Origin: Temnopleurus reevesii
Lineage: Eukaryota > Echinodermata > Echinoidea > Temnopleuroida > Temnopleuridae
Direction: 5' to 3'
Assembly: GCA_036244855.1 (NCBI GenBank)
Contig: BQKZ01000250.1
Coordinates: 57,654 to 121,653, forward strand
Length of the DNA: 64,000 nucleotides
The position numbers and the translations under genes are program-made. This document shows positions 46,386 to 59,640 of the stretch, in pieces. The notes beneath the pieces are model-generated. The model was not told the origin of the DNA. It saw only the letters and a list, made by a program, of their open reading frames with translations, and ran no database searches. How positions within the stretch are numbered: position 1 is the stretch's first letter; every line of letters starts with the position of its first letter.

Positions 46386-49300
46386 GGTATTACTAATTAA
46401 TGCTAAACAGCTTTATGGATATACCTGCTAACAATGCTGATTTGCTTGAGTGTTGAGCTTGCCTGTTATAGCAGCAACATGTAGGCATACAGGTGCATAA
46501 AGTAGGAACAATTTCCCCTTTTTACATGTAGCATCATGGTTCAGATTATTGAAAAGGTGACTTTAAGTATAAATACTAATGCTTAGGATTCAGGAATCAT
46601 TTCTTATATATTTTGCAAGGCTCCAAATCATCCATGTCTCATGAGATTTTAATACTGAGGCCAAGAACTAGATTAGTTGTGGTACATATACAGTATTCAT
46701 CCAGTTCTTATTTGCCTCTGCATAATCTCACACTTTGTTTTAATTGTACCGCAACACCATTATAATGCCAATGAGAATCTTCCAGCCACCCATTTTACAC
46801 CTACATGTAGGTGAAGAGTGTCGTACAAATGTTGATGTTTGCACTTAGGAAGTGATGAGACAGTGAGAGCAAATGTCTCAGAAATGGGGCCCAGACAACT
46901 ATTGAGGTCACACTGCTATGGGAAATGTACTTTATAATTAGACCTCTCCACTTTTTCAAAAGGCTGAGTTGTCTTGGATACCTACATGTGTCTAATGGCA
47001 GATGTCCTTTGAAGCAGACCGACTGAATCATGAGCTTGGTTAAAGATTTGTGATGAATTTTAAAGGTATTAAAAATGATTATGATGAAATAATGAATGTG
47101 AAAGGAACCGAAGAATTCACAGATGTGCTTTATTTGCATAAAGATAGCTTTGTACAAAATGGGAAGATAATTCCATTTTGCATTTTGTGACAGTTTTAGA
47201 GTCAATGTCGCAAACTTAGAGACTTGCAGTCAAATCATGTATATTACAATGCACAGAGTCTTGGTACGAGGTGTGAGGCGTTTTTACTCTGACCCCTGCG
47301 GGCGAATGAAATCCTATTGATTTTGTGTGAGCTAGTTTGCTGGTAAAAATAACAGACTTGCAGTGTTTTCTTTGTTTTGCCATTTATAAGCCATTTCTGG
47401 ATCGATTTTATTAAAAGATTATGAACACACTCTAATCTGTGATTGAAAAGCAAGTAATATATAAATACTTTCACTGCAGAACATCAAGAAATTAAATATA
47501 TGAAATGCCAGTTCTCTAAAGATTTATCCATATTTTAGGGAAATATCTCCAAGTGCATTCAACTGGTTAAAAAGTGATGTTTTGAAGTAAGTGCAGGACA
47601 AAGGATCAGCAGAATGAGTAAAAGAGACATTTTTTTTCTTGCAAGGGAACTAGTTTTCCTAAAGGACATGTCTAAAAATAAGTTCTAGTGATTAGACAGC
47701 TCCTGTTTTATCAGGCATCTAGTGAGTGAATTAGCATTAGGTAACTAGATTTTCTGCAATATACCCCCGTCTCGACCATCCTTCCTCCTGCAGCGTCTTT
47801 TGAAAACATTTTAAAAAGGAAGGTGGGAGGGAAGGATAAGTAAGTGGGGCACCAATTGAATCTCAGAATTCATTGATTGCATTGCTCCATTGATAGATCA
47901 ATGTAGATAGGGTTGAGCTACAGCAAAATTAGAATGTGTTTTCTCATTTTCACCCACACACTAATGATCAATGCCCTTATTGACTTGCTTGGGAGCTTGA
48001 GAATTTTGAAGTGAAAATTCCCTGTAGAGTACTGATCTAAACTTTCTCTAGTTTTGATGAACTTTTCTTGATTCAGTTTCGAGTCGGTCAGTGTACTATT
48101 GTGTATTTTTGTAGTTTCTTGGTCTTGTTTTGCTACAAATGTTCTACTTTCTACTTTTTAGATATCTTCTATTTGAATGCGTAACACACTGCAATCAGAC
48201 TGCATGTTTTCTGTTGTGAAAAAGCAAGCTTTATTCATTTGCCAGAAACAAGGGTAAAATCTGAGGAAAATTCATAAATCACCCCTAATACTGCTCCCCA
48301 CTAAACATAATTTTATCTGGTTCTTAAATCCCATAATTGTCACAGTATTACTATTGGTGTTATGAAACTGCCATGAAATTACTTAGTCATTTATCAATAT
48401 TTAGATGTTTTAGAGAAGTTGGTGTATGCATTATAGATTCAACGAATTTGCACTTAACATTTTCAAAAATACAGTTTGATCTTAAAAGTTTGATAGCACT
48501 AAAAACTTGTCTCATTACATAACTGTAGTAACTGTAGACTTTTTTTGGCACACATTTCTAAAATCTTGCAACCCATTTTCGAAATCTCCAGGGTAATCCT
48601 CTGTGTAAACTTTGAAGATTTAATTCTTTTGAAGTCTGATAAAAACCCTTATGCAGCCGTCAGATTGGTATCAACAATATTTGTTTTTCATTATCACTAT
48701 AGCATAACCCAGACATGTTATGTCAATCCTAATGTATTGTTAAGAAGGATTTGGTATAGCCTGTTGAAGGTACATTTGAATTGTAAATAAGTAATTTAGA
48801 TTTTTTATGTTATTTTGGTTTAATTTATTCAATGTTTTAAAGAAATAGAAAATTGCTCTTTTAGAGAATTGCTACAAGATAATTACATTTTAGACTGTTG
48901 TATAGCCCAAGTTATTTTGAGCTGTAACATGAGTGATTCTGTTAAATATGAACGGGATAGAAAAAGGAATGAATTATTTGGTGACGGTCAATGATAAAAA
49001 CAAACTTGCAATTGTGAAACTTAAATTTCAGCCAGTGAAGAGGTGAGCTAATTTGTGTCTGCATCTTGAGATTGTTTTGATCAAGGAAATTTTTCGGGTC
49101 AGATGTACTCAATGAGGAAAGTGCAAGCACTCCTATTACGATGTGTGCCAATTTTGGTTGATGTTTCATAGGATGCAATTAAGACCCCAAACGAACACCC
49201 CCTCCCCTTTTTCATCAGACTTTTCACACGACCTTTCATTTTAGAATGTTCAAGCTAACTTTACAAAGAAACATTGTCTTAGAATTGTAAGTTTTACCCT

Positions 49301-49894
49301 TTCAGATTTATTGAATATTTTGTTTATATTTCATTTTAACAAGGATTTTTAAAGAAATTTGGCCATTGAATCAGGTCCCTGATCACTATGCTTTACGTAA
49401 TCTGCAAAAACACATTTTCTTCAAAAACTGCTGACCCTTACTTGACACTAGTGTAATATAAAGCCTATTATTAATCGTTGTCATGCACAAACTTGAAGTG
49501 CATTCACTTCACATGCTCTCAAGAATGACCTGTTTCCATGACGACCAACTTGCGTAAACAAAGCTGCTGTTTATCTGGCATTGGAATAGTTTGCTTTTTG
49601 TGCGATTCCATCATGTTGATCAAATAACGAATCTGCCATACAAATATCATTATATACTTTGATAAGGGAGAGGAGACTCTGCAGTTGACTCTGAGGTTTT
49701 CAAGCTTTGTTGAGGTTTTTATTCCAAGTCATGTTGATATGTTTGCCACATTTTACCCTGTTCATGCATTATTGTATTACAAAAGAATTACTGCGACTTT
49801 AAAGAAATGAAATCCTGTCTGGATGTTACTCAACTATCATTTTTTGTAAGGATTGAATTACATATGAAATACCTTTGCTACCTTCTATCCTCAA
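46386..49894. other. Intronic sequence with no further feature seen
   Basis: No coding similarity, repeat array or RNA gene was recognised. Confidence 0.5.
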
Positions 49895-50285
49895 CTAAAC
49901 CACACCCCACCCCCATAGCATACTCTCCTCTGATATCACACCCTTCCCTATACTTCACCCTCCTTTTAACTACACCCCTCCCTTATTCCCGACCCCTCCC
50001 CTTAACCCACCCACAATTAATTCACACCCCTCTCATACTCCCCTCCCTTTCCCTATCCCCAAACCTCCCTTATTTTCCATCACTCCCCAATTCGCCAACC
50101 TCCCCTAGTCCCCATTCGTACCTCTCCCTTTCCCCTCCCCTACCTCCAATACCCCCTCCCCTGCACATTTTTCATTTGTCTGCTCCTGTTTTCCATCCCT
50201 CCCTGACAATGCCTTTCTGTAGATCCCACCGTATATCCCACTGCCTTCTACTTCTTGACTTGTCCTGTTCCCCGCCCTCCCTCTC
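49895..50285 (+). repeat. C-rich polypyrimidine tract
   Basis: About 390 bases dominated by CCC/TCC/ACC. The Pro/Ser/Leu-rich frame here is a by-product. Confidence 0.85.
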
Positions 50286-50888
50286 AAATGCTGAGTGATA
50301 CTGTGCAGATTAATCAGTTAATTAGAACTCTTTGCTCCCTTCACTTGCAGATTAGAAAACATATGTTCCATATTAATCACGACAGATACATTTGTAATCA
50401 GGGCAGATGTGCATTTGGCAAGAACATCTGTGCTCTCACCATCATGCAAAGTGCAATATATTTTTTTCCGTCTCCTCTTATATAAATAAATCAATTAAGA
50501 CTGAATATAAGTACATTATAGTAAACATTGATATTATGCCCAACATTTTCAGTGTAACATACTCCAATATTTGGGAAAATTCAACAAATCTCTAGTCAAG
50601 TTTCCGTTATATTTGTATGTAGAGACTAAGCGTGTGAACTTCAATCCTTTTGTTTCACAAGAGGTTGCACGCCAAGTGGATGAATGTGCTGTGCTGCATA
50701 CAAAAAAGGATGAAAAAAAGAAAAGAAAAAAGAAAGGATGAAAAGCTGAACAAGAGCTGCATGGATTGAATGTTTCTATTTGTGGTCATGATTTAACACT
50801 ATCATGACTATGGTATCTAGTTTTCCAACAAAAACAGGCAAAAAATATCTGGCTATTAAAAGACGAAATCCAGTTTATAAAGTGCCAC
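50286..50888. other. Intronic sequence with no gene seen
   Basis: Only an A/G-rich stretch at about 50704-50746 stands out. Confidence 0.5.
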
Positions 50889-51003
50889 CCATAGTCTGCA
50901 AGAACAGACCCTTTGGTTTCGTTGTGCACAAACACAGAGAGTGATACAGGGTATACACTGTGTGTCTCGTGCTCTGCCCCAAAGGGTCTGTACAATGTTC
51001 TGA
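50889..51003. repeat. Imperfect hairpin repeat (AGACCCTTTGG family)
   Basis: AGAACAGACCCTTTGG near 50900 pairs with CCAAAGGGTCTGTACA near 50981. ATACAGGGTAT lies between them. Related words occur at 56060-56170 and 56306-56390, suggesting a dispersed family. Confidence 0.6.
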
Positions 51004-52276
51004 TCTGGGGTTCCCACGCTTTATAATTAGCATAATTAGCCACGCCTCAAATCGATTTCATTGGTTCCTATAACTGCCAATAATCTGGGAATAGACTGAC
51101 CACAATCTCCAGAGAGATCTCCCAAGAGCCACCTGCTAAATAAAATCAACACTGGCCAGACCATCACTAATCCCCTTTGGGGCTGATTGACCCAATGGTG
51201 AACTCCTCAATTTTATATGTGAGCTTGGTTCTCGGGTCTGTTTGTAAATATCACACTGAAGATGTGGTTTTCTCCCAATTGTCTTTTTATGTACAGTGGG
51301 ACTTGCATCATGGAAATATGTTTTTCTTTTTCCCCTATTCTTCCTCATCTTTCTTCTGTTCTCTTCTCCCTTATTTATAAACATGTTGACCTACTTTTTG
51401 CTCCATTCTTATCTGTAATCATTCATATTTGGTTAAACTCCATGAAAATGTATAAATGTAAAATATAATGCCCTCTCAAGATTGAAACTATAAAACTATG
51501 GAAATAAAAATCAGCCTACAATGTATTTCGTTATAGCATTTTACTGATTTAAATTTGTATCACAATCTTACATCACAATTATTTGAAAATAGTATACTCT
51601 ATTCATGTTATCATTGAAACATTGTCTCATCCTGGATATCCCCATTATTTTCCCCCTCAATCAATATCACTCTTTGTTATCATGCAACTACTAACCTGAT
51701 CAACCCGATACACACAAAAAAAATGAAACCCAAACATCCATTTTAACACATTTAAAAACTTGTTACCCTTGCCCGGCCCTAATTGAAAGAAATATCACGT
51801 TTTTTAACAAACTTTGCAATTATTGAGCTAACATAATTACGTGCTTAAAATCAGCATAATCCTATATTTCATACCTAACAGAAAAAATAGAAAAACTATT
51901 CAAAAGTCACATCAGCGCGCATGTTGCACCAAGAATTATGGAGGTTCTCAATTACAATGACTGAAATTAGCAATTTGCTTTATTGAATGTGCACAATTCC
52001 AAAGGAAAATCTTTAACAATGGAGGACAATTAAGTCTTGCTTGACTTTGGCAAAGCTCTTTTAGTGAAAATATTGGGAAGTGCACTTCTCTCACTATATA
52101 TTAATAGTGTAATAAAACTTACCTTTAGAGCATACACTTATGAGTGAAAACAGACTATAGATCAATAGAAAGTTATGAATATTTGAAGAATATCTGAAGA
52201 TTTGTAAACAGTTATATTTTTTAGCAAATGGGAAAACTTGGGTCATGATGACATAGGTTTGTCATATTTTCTAGAA
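51004..52276. other. Intronic sequence with no gene seen
   Basis: AT-rich. No feature was supported. Confidence 0.5.
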
Positions 52277-52279
52277 TAA

Positions 52280-52455
52280 GGGGGTGTTGCTCAAACGTTA
52301 CAATTGATCGCAAGTGGCAGTTGATCGAAATAAGCCAATCAAAATAATTGTTTCATGCACGTCTTGTTAAATGCGCACACCGAGTGCTAATGAAAATGCG
52401 CATTGCAATTTTCAAAGTTGCAGTTAATTTGCAGTTGATTCTGAGCAACACCCCC
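52280..52455. mobile_element. Harbinger-like MITE, 176 bp, TAA target duplication
   Basis: It starts GGGGGTGTTGCTCAAACGTT and ends with the inverse of GGGGGTGTTGCTCAGAATCA. TAA lies on both sides (52277-52279, 52456-52458). G-rich ends with a 3-base T-A-rich duplication are characteristic of PIF/Harbinger elements. The interior contains TTGATCG and TTTGCAGTTGAT words that partly repeat the termini. Confidence 0.88.
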
Positions 52456-52458
52456 TAA

Positions 52459-55400
52459 GTGTATTTTCTCTACAATGTAGTTGCTTTTTGTTGTAAAGCT
52501 AATGGATTCACAAATAATTCCAGCTCTCAACAAATTCATCTAGTCGAATATATATTATTGATAATAACTTCTGAAATATTGTTTGTAAAGAAGAAATATC
52601 TGAATTGTTCATAAGAAATGTTTATTTCTGTTGCATATATTATTGGGGAAAAAATCAGTGAAAGTTTTTACACATGTTTCTAATTTGATGCCATCAGGGG
52701 TGCACTACACATACTAAACGTCATTTTGTTTATAAAATTTAAGGTGCAAAATTCATTTTTTCTACAAAAAGAAACAGAGTTTGAATTCATATAATGAAGC
52801 AAAAAGATCCGTATATCTATCATGGAGATATCCTTTAATGAAAGTTTAGAGAAAATACTAATTTGTGGCAAAAGCAACATTTTGCAGTTGATGTCTTATG
52901 CGTCGAGGACGTTATTTATCTCAGTAATCAAACATTCATAAGTTTGCTACAAATTTCTAAAAAATGTTATTGGTCCATCTGATTTTTCTGCTCATGTTAA
53001 CCAAATATTATTTTCAGGTAGAATTTTTTTTCATAGAAGTCAATTCATTTCTATAGGAATTAACATCTTTTAAAACAAAATTAAGTGAAAATGTAATATA
53101 TCTGCAGCAGGGTGTTTTGTTTAAAATACATGTATTTGTTATTTCTATGATTTCCTCTTCCTGCATTTAACCAGCTTATGTTATGAATTGACATTATTTA
53201 AAACAGAGACTTAAAAATGATATTTCTTTCAACAGGAGCAGGACAAGTTAAGCAAAGTAACAAAGTTTGAAAAAATCAGACAATTAATAAGAAAATTATG
53301 AATGTCACTTGTGAAATCCTTAGACATATTGGCAATACCTTGGGGGCATAATTGACTGATTCAAATGATTTCCTCAAAACTTTAAAGCCCAAGTACAGTT
53401 TTGGTAAAAGCGAATATTTTTATTGCCTTAATATGTCTCCAAATCTATATAAAATGAAACATGATATCATGAACATGCTGTACAAAAGATTGTGCGAAAA
53501 ATGAACAAGTTTTGGAAAAGTTATAACCTAAAATGTGCAAAATATTTCAGCGTCGTGTCCCCTGACGCTAATTCAATATTTTCTTTCTTGATAAAGGACA
53601 ACTTCTCATGCACAGAATTGGATGAAAATTTCATAATCTATTCTTTGTATATTCCTTTTTATCATGCTTTAATCAAATCTTGGAAACAACTTTGTATATG
53701 CCCGATAATAAGCAAAATATTGTTGTAACCCAGAGAGGGCGCTAAATATGATTTAACGGTCAAATTCAAATTTTCAAAAGAATCATCTCGTAGAAAAATA
53801 TGCTATGGTATTAAATTATGTATACAAATTATATGTCAAAGTAAATATCCCCAACATTCTCATTTTTTAATCTTTCCCAAAACTGTACTTGGCCTTTAAC
53901 TGTACGAAATCTCCATGATAGATATTTAGATCCCCGAATTGTATGTTGACATTGATACAAACTTTGTCAACTTCTGAAGAAATGAGAACTCTAGCACATT
54001 AAAATATAAACAGATTGATGGTTAGTAATGCACCCGTGCCATTTGATTATTTATGTATTTGAAACAAAAAATCACTGATTTTTTTCCAGTCTGCTTACTT
54101 AATTTTTGTGATGTTGTTGAAAAGGAATATTGCAGAACTCCTTGAAAAGTGGAGGCATCCTGGTTAAAAGAATTGATGAAAAAGGAAAGTTATCAATTGT
54201 AAAACTTTCAATGATCTGCTATGGTGGATCTTTGAGTTGGAAACCCTGACCATACTTGGCATAATTGTGGGGCAGATAATTGTGTACAAGAAAAAATGGA
54301 ATTTTGTCTTCTTCATCAGTTCATCAATTCTGGTCGAACATGATGAATTAGCAGATTTTACACCAAGTGAAATAGGACATTTTCTTTGTCAACTAGTTAG
54401 GTTAATATGTCAATTCAGAGGACCTTCAAGACACTTTTGACCAAATTATTAGGCTGATAGTTCTTTCATCTACCGAGAACACCAGTATTAAAAAAAATTG
54501 CTGATTTTCACACATTTTCATATGTTTGCTCACATACTTGAAAAAAAATTAAAGGCCGCAGCCCCATTTCCTTGACAGTCGTACTGTCTCTTGAATATAT
54601 ATAATGTTAAAATATGAAAAACAACAAAAGTTTTATTTTGACAGATTAAACTGTACTAATAAAAATATGAGGATATCCAACACAAAAGAATTGCTTTCAA
54701 TTGTATAAATCAAGTGATATTTTAAACAAAATTTTGGTCCATAAGTTGATGATTCAGGCTCAAGTTTGACATTACATGTATTAATACCAGTAAGTGTATG
54801 TGGTAATCAGGAACATGAGAAGAATTTGAATCTTAAATATATATCTTATCTTTCTTTATGATATGGATCTCTTTTATTTATAGTGATTTGTAACAGATCT
54901 TCTTGTCTGTGGAAAATTTAGATAAAATTCCATTTTGAAAATATGAGTCATTTTTATAATGTTTTGAATATCCTGTATTTTATGCATATGATCACCTTTG
55001 GAAATTTGGTACATGTATCTAGTATATAGATTGAACCATGTATTATTTTGTGGCATAATAAACTGTGATGTAGTCCTTGTTGATAAAAATATTAAAGTTA
55101 ATAAAGAACTTTGTTTATATTGTTGACAAATAACTTTGTAACATAAAAAATAAGAATGTTCAGTATCAATCTGTTTACGTGCATATAGACTTGTGAAGTG
55201 AAAAGTGTGAAGCAAACAAATATGTCAGACTTTACCTGTACTCACTTTTTCCTTTTAACCCAACTTCATTTCATTGAAAACCATTTTCACATATTAGATA
55301 TTTTAATTCTATATAGACTTAAATGATATTGAAAGGAAATAAGAAATGCAAAAAATGAGATTTTAAGTTACAGAAGAGATATATTGATAAGGAGTAAAGA

Positions 55401-56020
55401 GGAGAAAGTGAAGAGAGCAATAGGAGTAAAACGAATAACAAAGAGAAAAATAGATGAAGAAAGTAGGATAAAGCTAGAAAAAAATGACTAGTGTCGTGAA
55501 AGATCGGATGAGAGTATCACAACAGAGAAGAAAAGATTGCATTATCATTATTCATACCCCTATCATTATTGATGATGTTAATTATTTTAATATAATTATC
55601 ATTATTATTCATAGTAATACAGTAATACTAATAATAATTATTGTCATTATCAGTATCCCAATTTTTGCTATCACTATATATCACTACTTCTACTATTAAT
55701 GCATCTGATCTCTTCCTTTTATTTCTCATCCTAATAATCAAAATCTTTTCGATACCTTTGTAAAAAAAAAAAAAAAAGAAGTTTTTTCATCCCAATCTCC
55801 TTGCCTACATGTATGTAGGAATTGATTTAGCCAGTCAGATAGCCACACTGTGGGATTTTATTGGGTTATGCAATGCAGACATTCTTTCCTTAATTGGCCA
55901 GGCTCAATTTCGCCTGGAGTGGAAGGGGATTACCAGGATGACCTCTTCACAGTGGGAGGTCATTGATATGGCCTGGGAGCATGGCTGTCAATCACGCCAA
56001 GGATGACGCCCCCTGCTTTT
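52459..56020. other. Intronic AT-rich sequence with no gene seen
   Basis: It contains an ATT/ATC-rich stretch at 55540-55700 and an A16 run near 55763. The frames here show no recognised motif. Confidence 0.5.
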
Positions 56021-56024
56021 TCCA

Positions 56025-56400
56025 ATAAGCGGTATTCTCGCTTGTTTCTTGAAGTCTGCACAAACCCTAGACTGAGGATAGAGCAATGCTGTATGTGTGT
56101 GATGTAGTCACACAGCGCATGCCCTGTATCATGCTCTGCACTCACATACTGAAAGTCTCGGGTTTGTGCTCGCAAACTAACCCATGACTGCAAACGGAAA
56201 AAAAGATATTCAGATTATCATAGGTTTAATGAATTCTAGCAAAGCTATAAGCTCCTTGATCAAGAATGTAGAGCATCATCTGTTAGCGTTCATAGTCTTT
56301 GCTTAGTCTGCAAGCACAGACCCTAAGCTTTCGGTGTGTGCATACCCTGTATCAGGTTCTGCGCATGCACACACTGAAAGACTAGTCTTTGCTGTAGACT
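56025..56400. repeat. Two related imperfect inverted repeats
   Basis: AGTCTGCACAAACCCTAGACT near 56054 faces AGTCTCGGGTTTGTGCTC near 56154. AGTCTGCAAGCACAGACCCT near 56306 is followed by CATACCCTGTATCAGGTTCT. Both resemble the 50.9-kb hairpin, including the CCTGTATCA word. Confidence 0.5.
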
Positions 56401-57683
56401 CCTATAAATGTTACTGTATAAACTGCCCATGCAGGCTGGGTATGTGTGTGTGCAGACTAATGGGGTCATTCACACTACAAAATCAAAGAGATTTGGACGG
56501 AACACCGATGTAACCAGCGCAGCATTTGCATGAGAGAGGTGATTCAAGATTCATATTCAGAGCCTTGAAAGATGAATGTCCAAACTGAAAAATTTAGGGA
56601 ATGTAAACCAACAAAATGTATGAAAAATTGAGCACAAATCTATGGCGTAGTGCTACTTTGTAGACAACCAAGAACGCCATCGATCGTGGGATAAAAAAAA
56701 TGCACACATTTATCCTCGCAGTGGAAATGCCCATAATGCATAGTGGGATTAAATGCATCAATATTGAAACTACCTGTCCACTCGAAATTCTGGGTGATAT
56801 TTCTACAAAAATCACACTATAATAATTCTTTGTACTGACACTGATTTTGTATATATTTTAAAAAGATTTATTACGAATATAAATGATTAGGCTAGTATCT
56901 CATGATTAGGCTACCGCGGGATGGAAAGATAGAAACTGTAGAGGGAAATCGAGGCCCAAATCGAGGTCCGTCACATGTGTTAGCAAACGCGCTCAAAGGA
57001 TGTCTAGCGACCCTTCCATCTGAAGTAATTAGAGCCTGTAGCAATTAGAGCGTACTTCATTTTGGTTATGGAGTTGTCTTTTTGCGGATCATGAGATAGT
57101 GATTGGACATATCCACGTGGTGTCATTAAGAGATGCCTTTTAGAGCTAAGTTTCCATGACGAGACCTATCTCCCTGAGACTCTGATGGAGGTATTCGTAG
57201 CTGTTTGAGAACCTTTTTACGGCTTATTCATTAATTACAGAAATAAAGATAAAAGCCAAGGGTTTTCACATTTTTCTAGGTTGAGAAAGGTATTGGCTGT
57301 CTCATTTGTGAAATAAAATATCTTTGATATTGGAACACAAGCATCCTCATCATTTTAATGTCATTCTGAGTATGAATTAGAATAAGATTGTGCCCTAAAT
57401 TTTTTTAAAGAGAGGTTGTTGCTCAGAATTCAATTTGAAATATGAATTATCATGAGTAAAACAGGAAATATTAAAATGCAACACAAGCTTTTCCATCATT
57501 TTCATGTCATTGTGAAGTCAAAATGCAACTAATATTCTATTCAAATATCACTGAAGATGCATTGATGATTAAAGGTTGAAAACTACATTTGCATACTTTA
57601 CAATTATGCTTACAACTTGTTCTGTACCTCGGATATACCAAAATAATAACTTCAATGAAATTTTTTAGTCATTGGTAGTCTAT

Positions 57684-57859
57684 GGGGGTGTTGCTCAAAA
57701 GTTGCAATTGATCGCAAGTTGCAGTTGATCGGAACGCGCCAATCAAAAGCATTGTTTCATGCGCGTCTTTTTAAATGCGCATACCGTGCGCGAATGAAAA
57801 TGCGCGTCACAATTTTCAAAGTTGCAGTTGATTTGCAGTTGATTTTGAGCAACACCCCC
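57684..57859. mobile_element. Harbinger-like MITE, 176 bp, TAT target duplication
   Basis: It has the same length and ends as 52280-52455 (GGGGGTGTTGCTCAAAAGTT; inverse right end GGGGGTGTTGCTCAAAATCA). TAT flanks both sides (57681-57683, 57860-57862). It retains more CpG (GCGCGTC, GTGCGCG) than the other copies, so it may be the youngest. Confidence 0.9.
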
Positions 57860-57862
57860 TAT

Positions 57863-58913
57863 GACATTTAATTCAAATAAATATCTATTCCATTGTTTGT
57901 CATCTTTCTCACCGTATCATGCCATCGGTATCGCGATACGGCTAGCGCATATTACCTCAATGCCACTCACACACACAGCCCTGTTAGTGCATGTTTTGCG
58001 TGAACTTCAATACACTACAGCATAAACAGAGCATATGCGGAATACGCACCGAGAGAGAATCTCGCGTTCGAGTCAACGGACATTCAACGGCCGTTTTGAA
58101 TTTTGAACGCACGGTCCATTGATTTGAGGCCTCTAGTAAAATAATTATTATTGGAATAACTATAAATGCGCTTTGTGCTTAATTGATTGGTGATAAGTTC
58201 TAACATTACGTACTCTTCAACATAACAATCGACAATCTTGGAAAGTCAGATTTTAGGCTGAAAAAAAGTATTCTACCTTTAAGAGGATAAGACTGAATTT
58301 GCTATCAAAAAATTAAATCCATAGAAAAGGTTAATGGCATTGATATTTAGGAAGTAGTAATTGATCCAATGTGATTAGTGGTAAAGATGAAACTGTGCCA
58401 GAAGAATGTAATTTGAATATCTATTGAAGGAAACCGCATTTTAATTGGATGTTACCGTTAATGAGCTCTTCACTGATAGTAGAAAATGAGGCATGAAATT
58501 ACAGAAGCTCATCATCCTCATATCATATTTCCGTTGTGGTGAATTCATATTCCCTTGACAGTTATTCCATCAGTAACACTGCATTTGAGTTGTGACTATT
58601 TTATTTCCTTTTTATTTGAACTATGTACTGTCTCTTATTACATGATCCAATAGTTTATCAATGTGCATAAAGTACCATTCTCATATTCTTTTCAATGTAT
58701 TTTCTCTTTCAATTTCATTCCTTCTCCAACTCCTTCTCATTTTCACATTGCTCTAAAATGACGTCACCTATTCCCTTTCTCTTGCCTTGTTTTTTTTGTC
58801 ACATCCCCTCCTTTCCTGTTTTTCTCTTTTCTCTTCTTATGCCTGTCCCCTTTTATTACATTGTCATGCATCTCCTCGTCCTATCTTTTATCCACCTTAT
58901 ATTATAACCCGCT
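57863..58913. other. Intronic sequence with no gene seen
   Basis: It becomes pyrimidine-rich from about 58690. No other feature is seen. Confidence 0.5.
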
Positions 58914-59640
58914 TTTGTTCCCTGTACTCTCCTCTTACTCTGCTTCTTTCTCCTCCTCCTTTCCTCTACCTTTCCTCTGAACGACCTCTGACTTTTCTTG
59001 CCCTCTTCCTACTGCTATCCTCTTCCTCCTCCTGTTTTCTGTGGTCCTTCTCTTTACCTCCTCCCCCTCTTCCTCCACCCACCATCTTTCCCTACTGCCC
59101 CTTCTTTTGATTTACCTGCTTCTCATCCCTTCTTTGTTTTCCTCTACCTCCTCCTCCTTCTTTCCTCCTCCTCTCCAACTCCTTTATACCTCCTCCTTCT
59201 TCTCGCTCTTCTCCTCTTTGTCTTCCTTCTCATCCACCTCTTCCTGTATCTCCACCACCACTTCTTTCTCCTCTTCATTCTCCTCCTCTTCCTTTCTTCC
59301 TCTTCTTACTCCTCCCCCCTTCCTCTTCCTCCCCTTCCTCTTCCTCCTCCCCCTCTTCCTCTTCCTTCTCATCGGCCTCTTCCTCTACATCCACCTCTTC
59401 CTCCATCTCTTCCTGTCATCTTCCCCCTTCCCTCTGCTCCCTCCTTCTCCTCCTCCTCCTCTTCCATCTCTTTATCTTCCTCTTCCACCTCTTCCTCTAT
59501 GTTCAACACTTCCATCACCGCTTCCTGTTTCTCTCCCGTTTCCTTTCTCCTCCTCCTACTCTTCTTCCTCCTCCTCCTCATCTTCCTCCTCCTCCTCTTC
59601 CTCCTCCTCTCTTCTTCCCACTTCACCTCCTCATCTCTTC
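58914..59640 (+). repeat. Long (TCC)/(TTCC)-rich polypyrimidine tract
   Basis: About 730 bases are almost wholly C and T on the + strand, with TCCTCC and TTCCTC as recurring words. All long frames here, on both strands, are low-complexity consequences. Tracts of this type can form triplex (H) DNA; that is known chemistry and not shown here. Confidence 0.93.

Noticed and set aside
49807..50298. 163-codon Pro/Ser/Leu-rich frame
   Set aside because: Low-complexity product of a C-rich tract.
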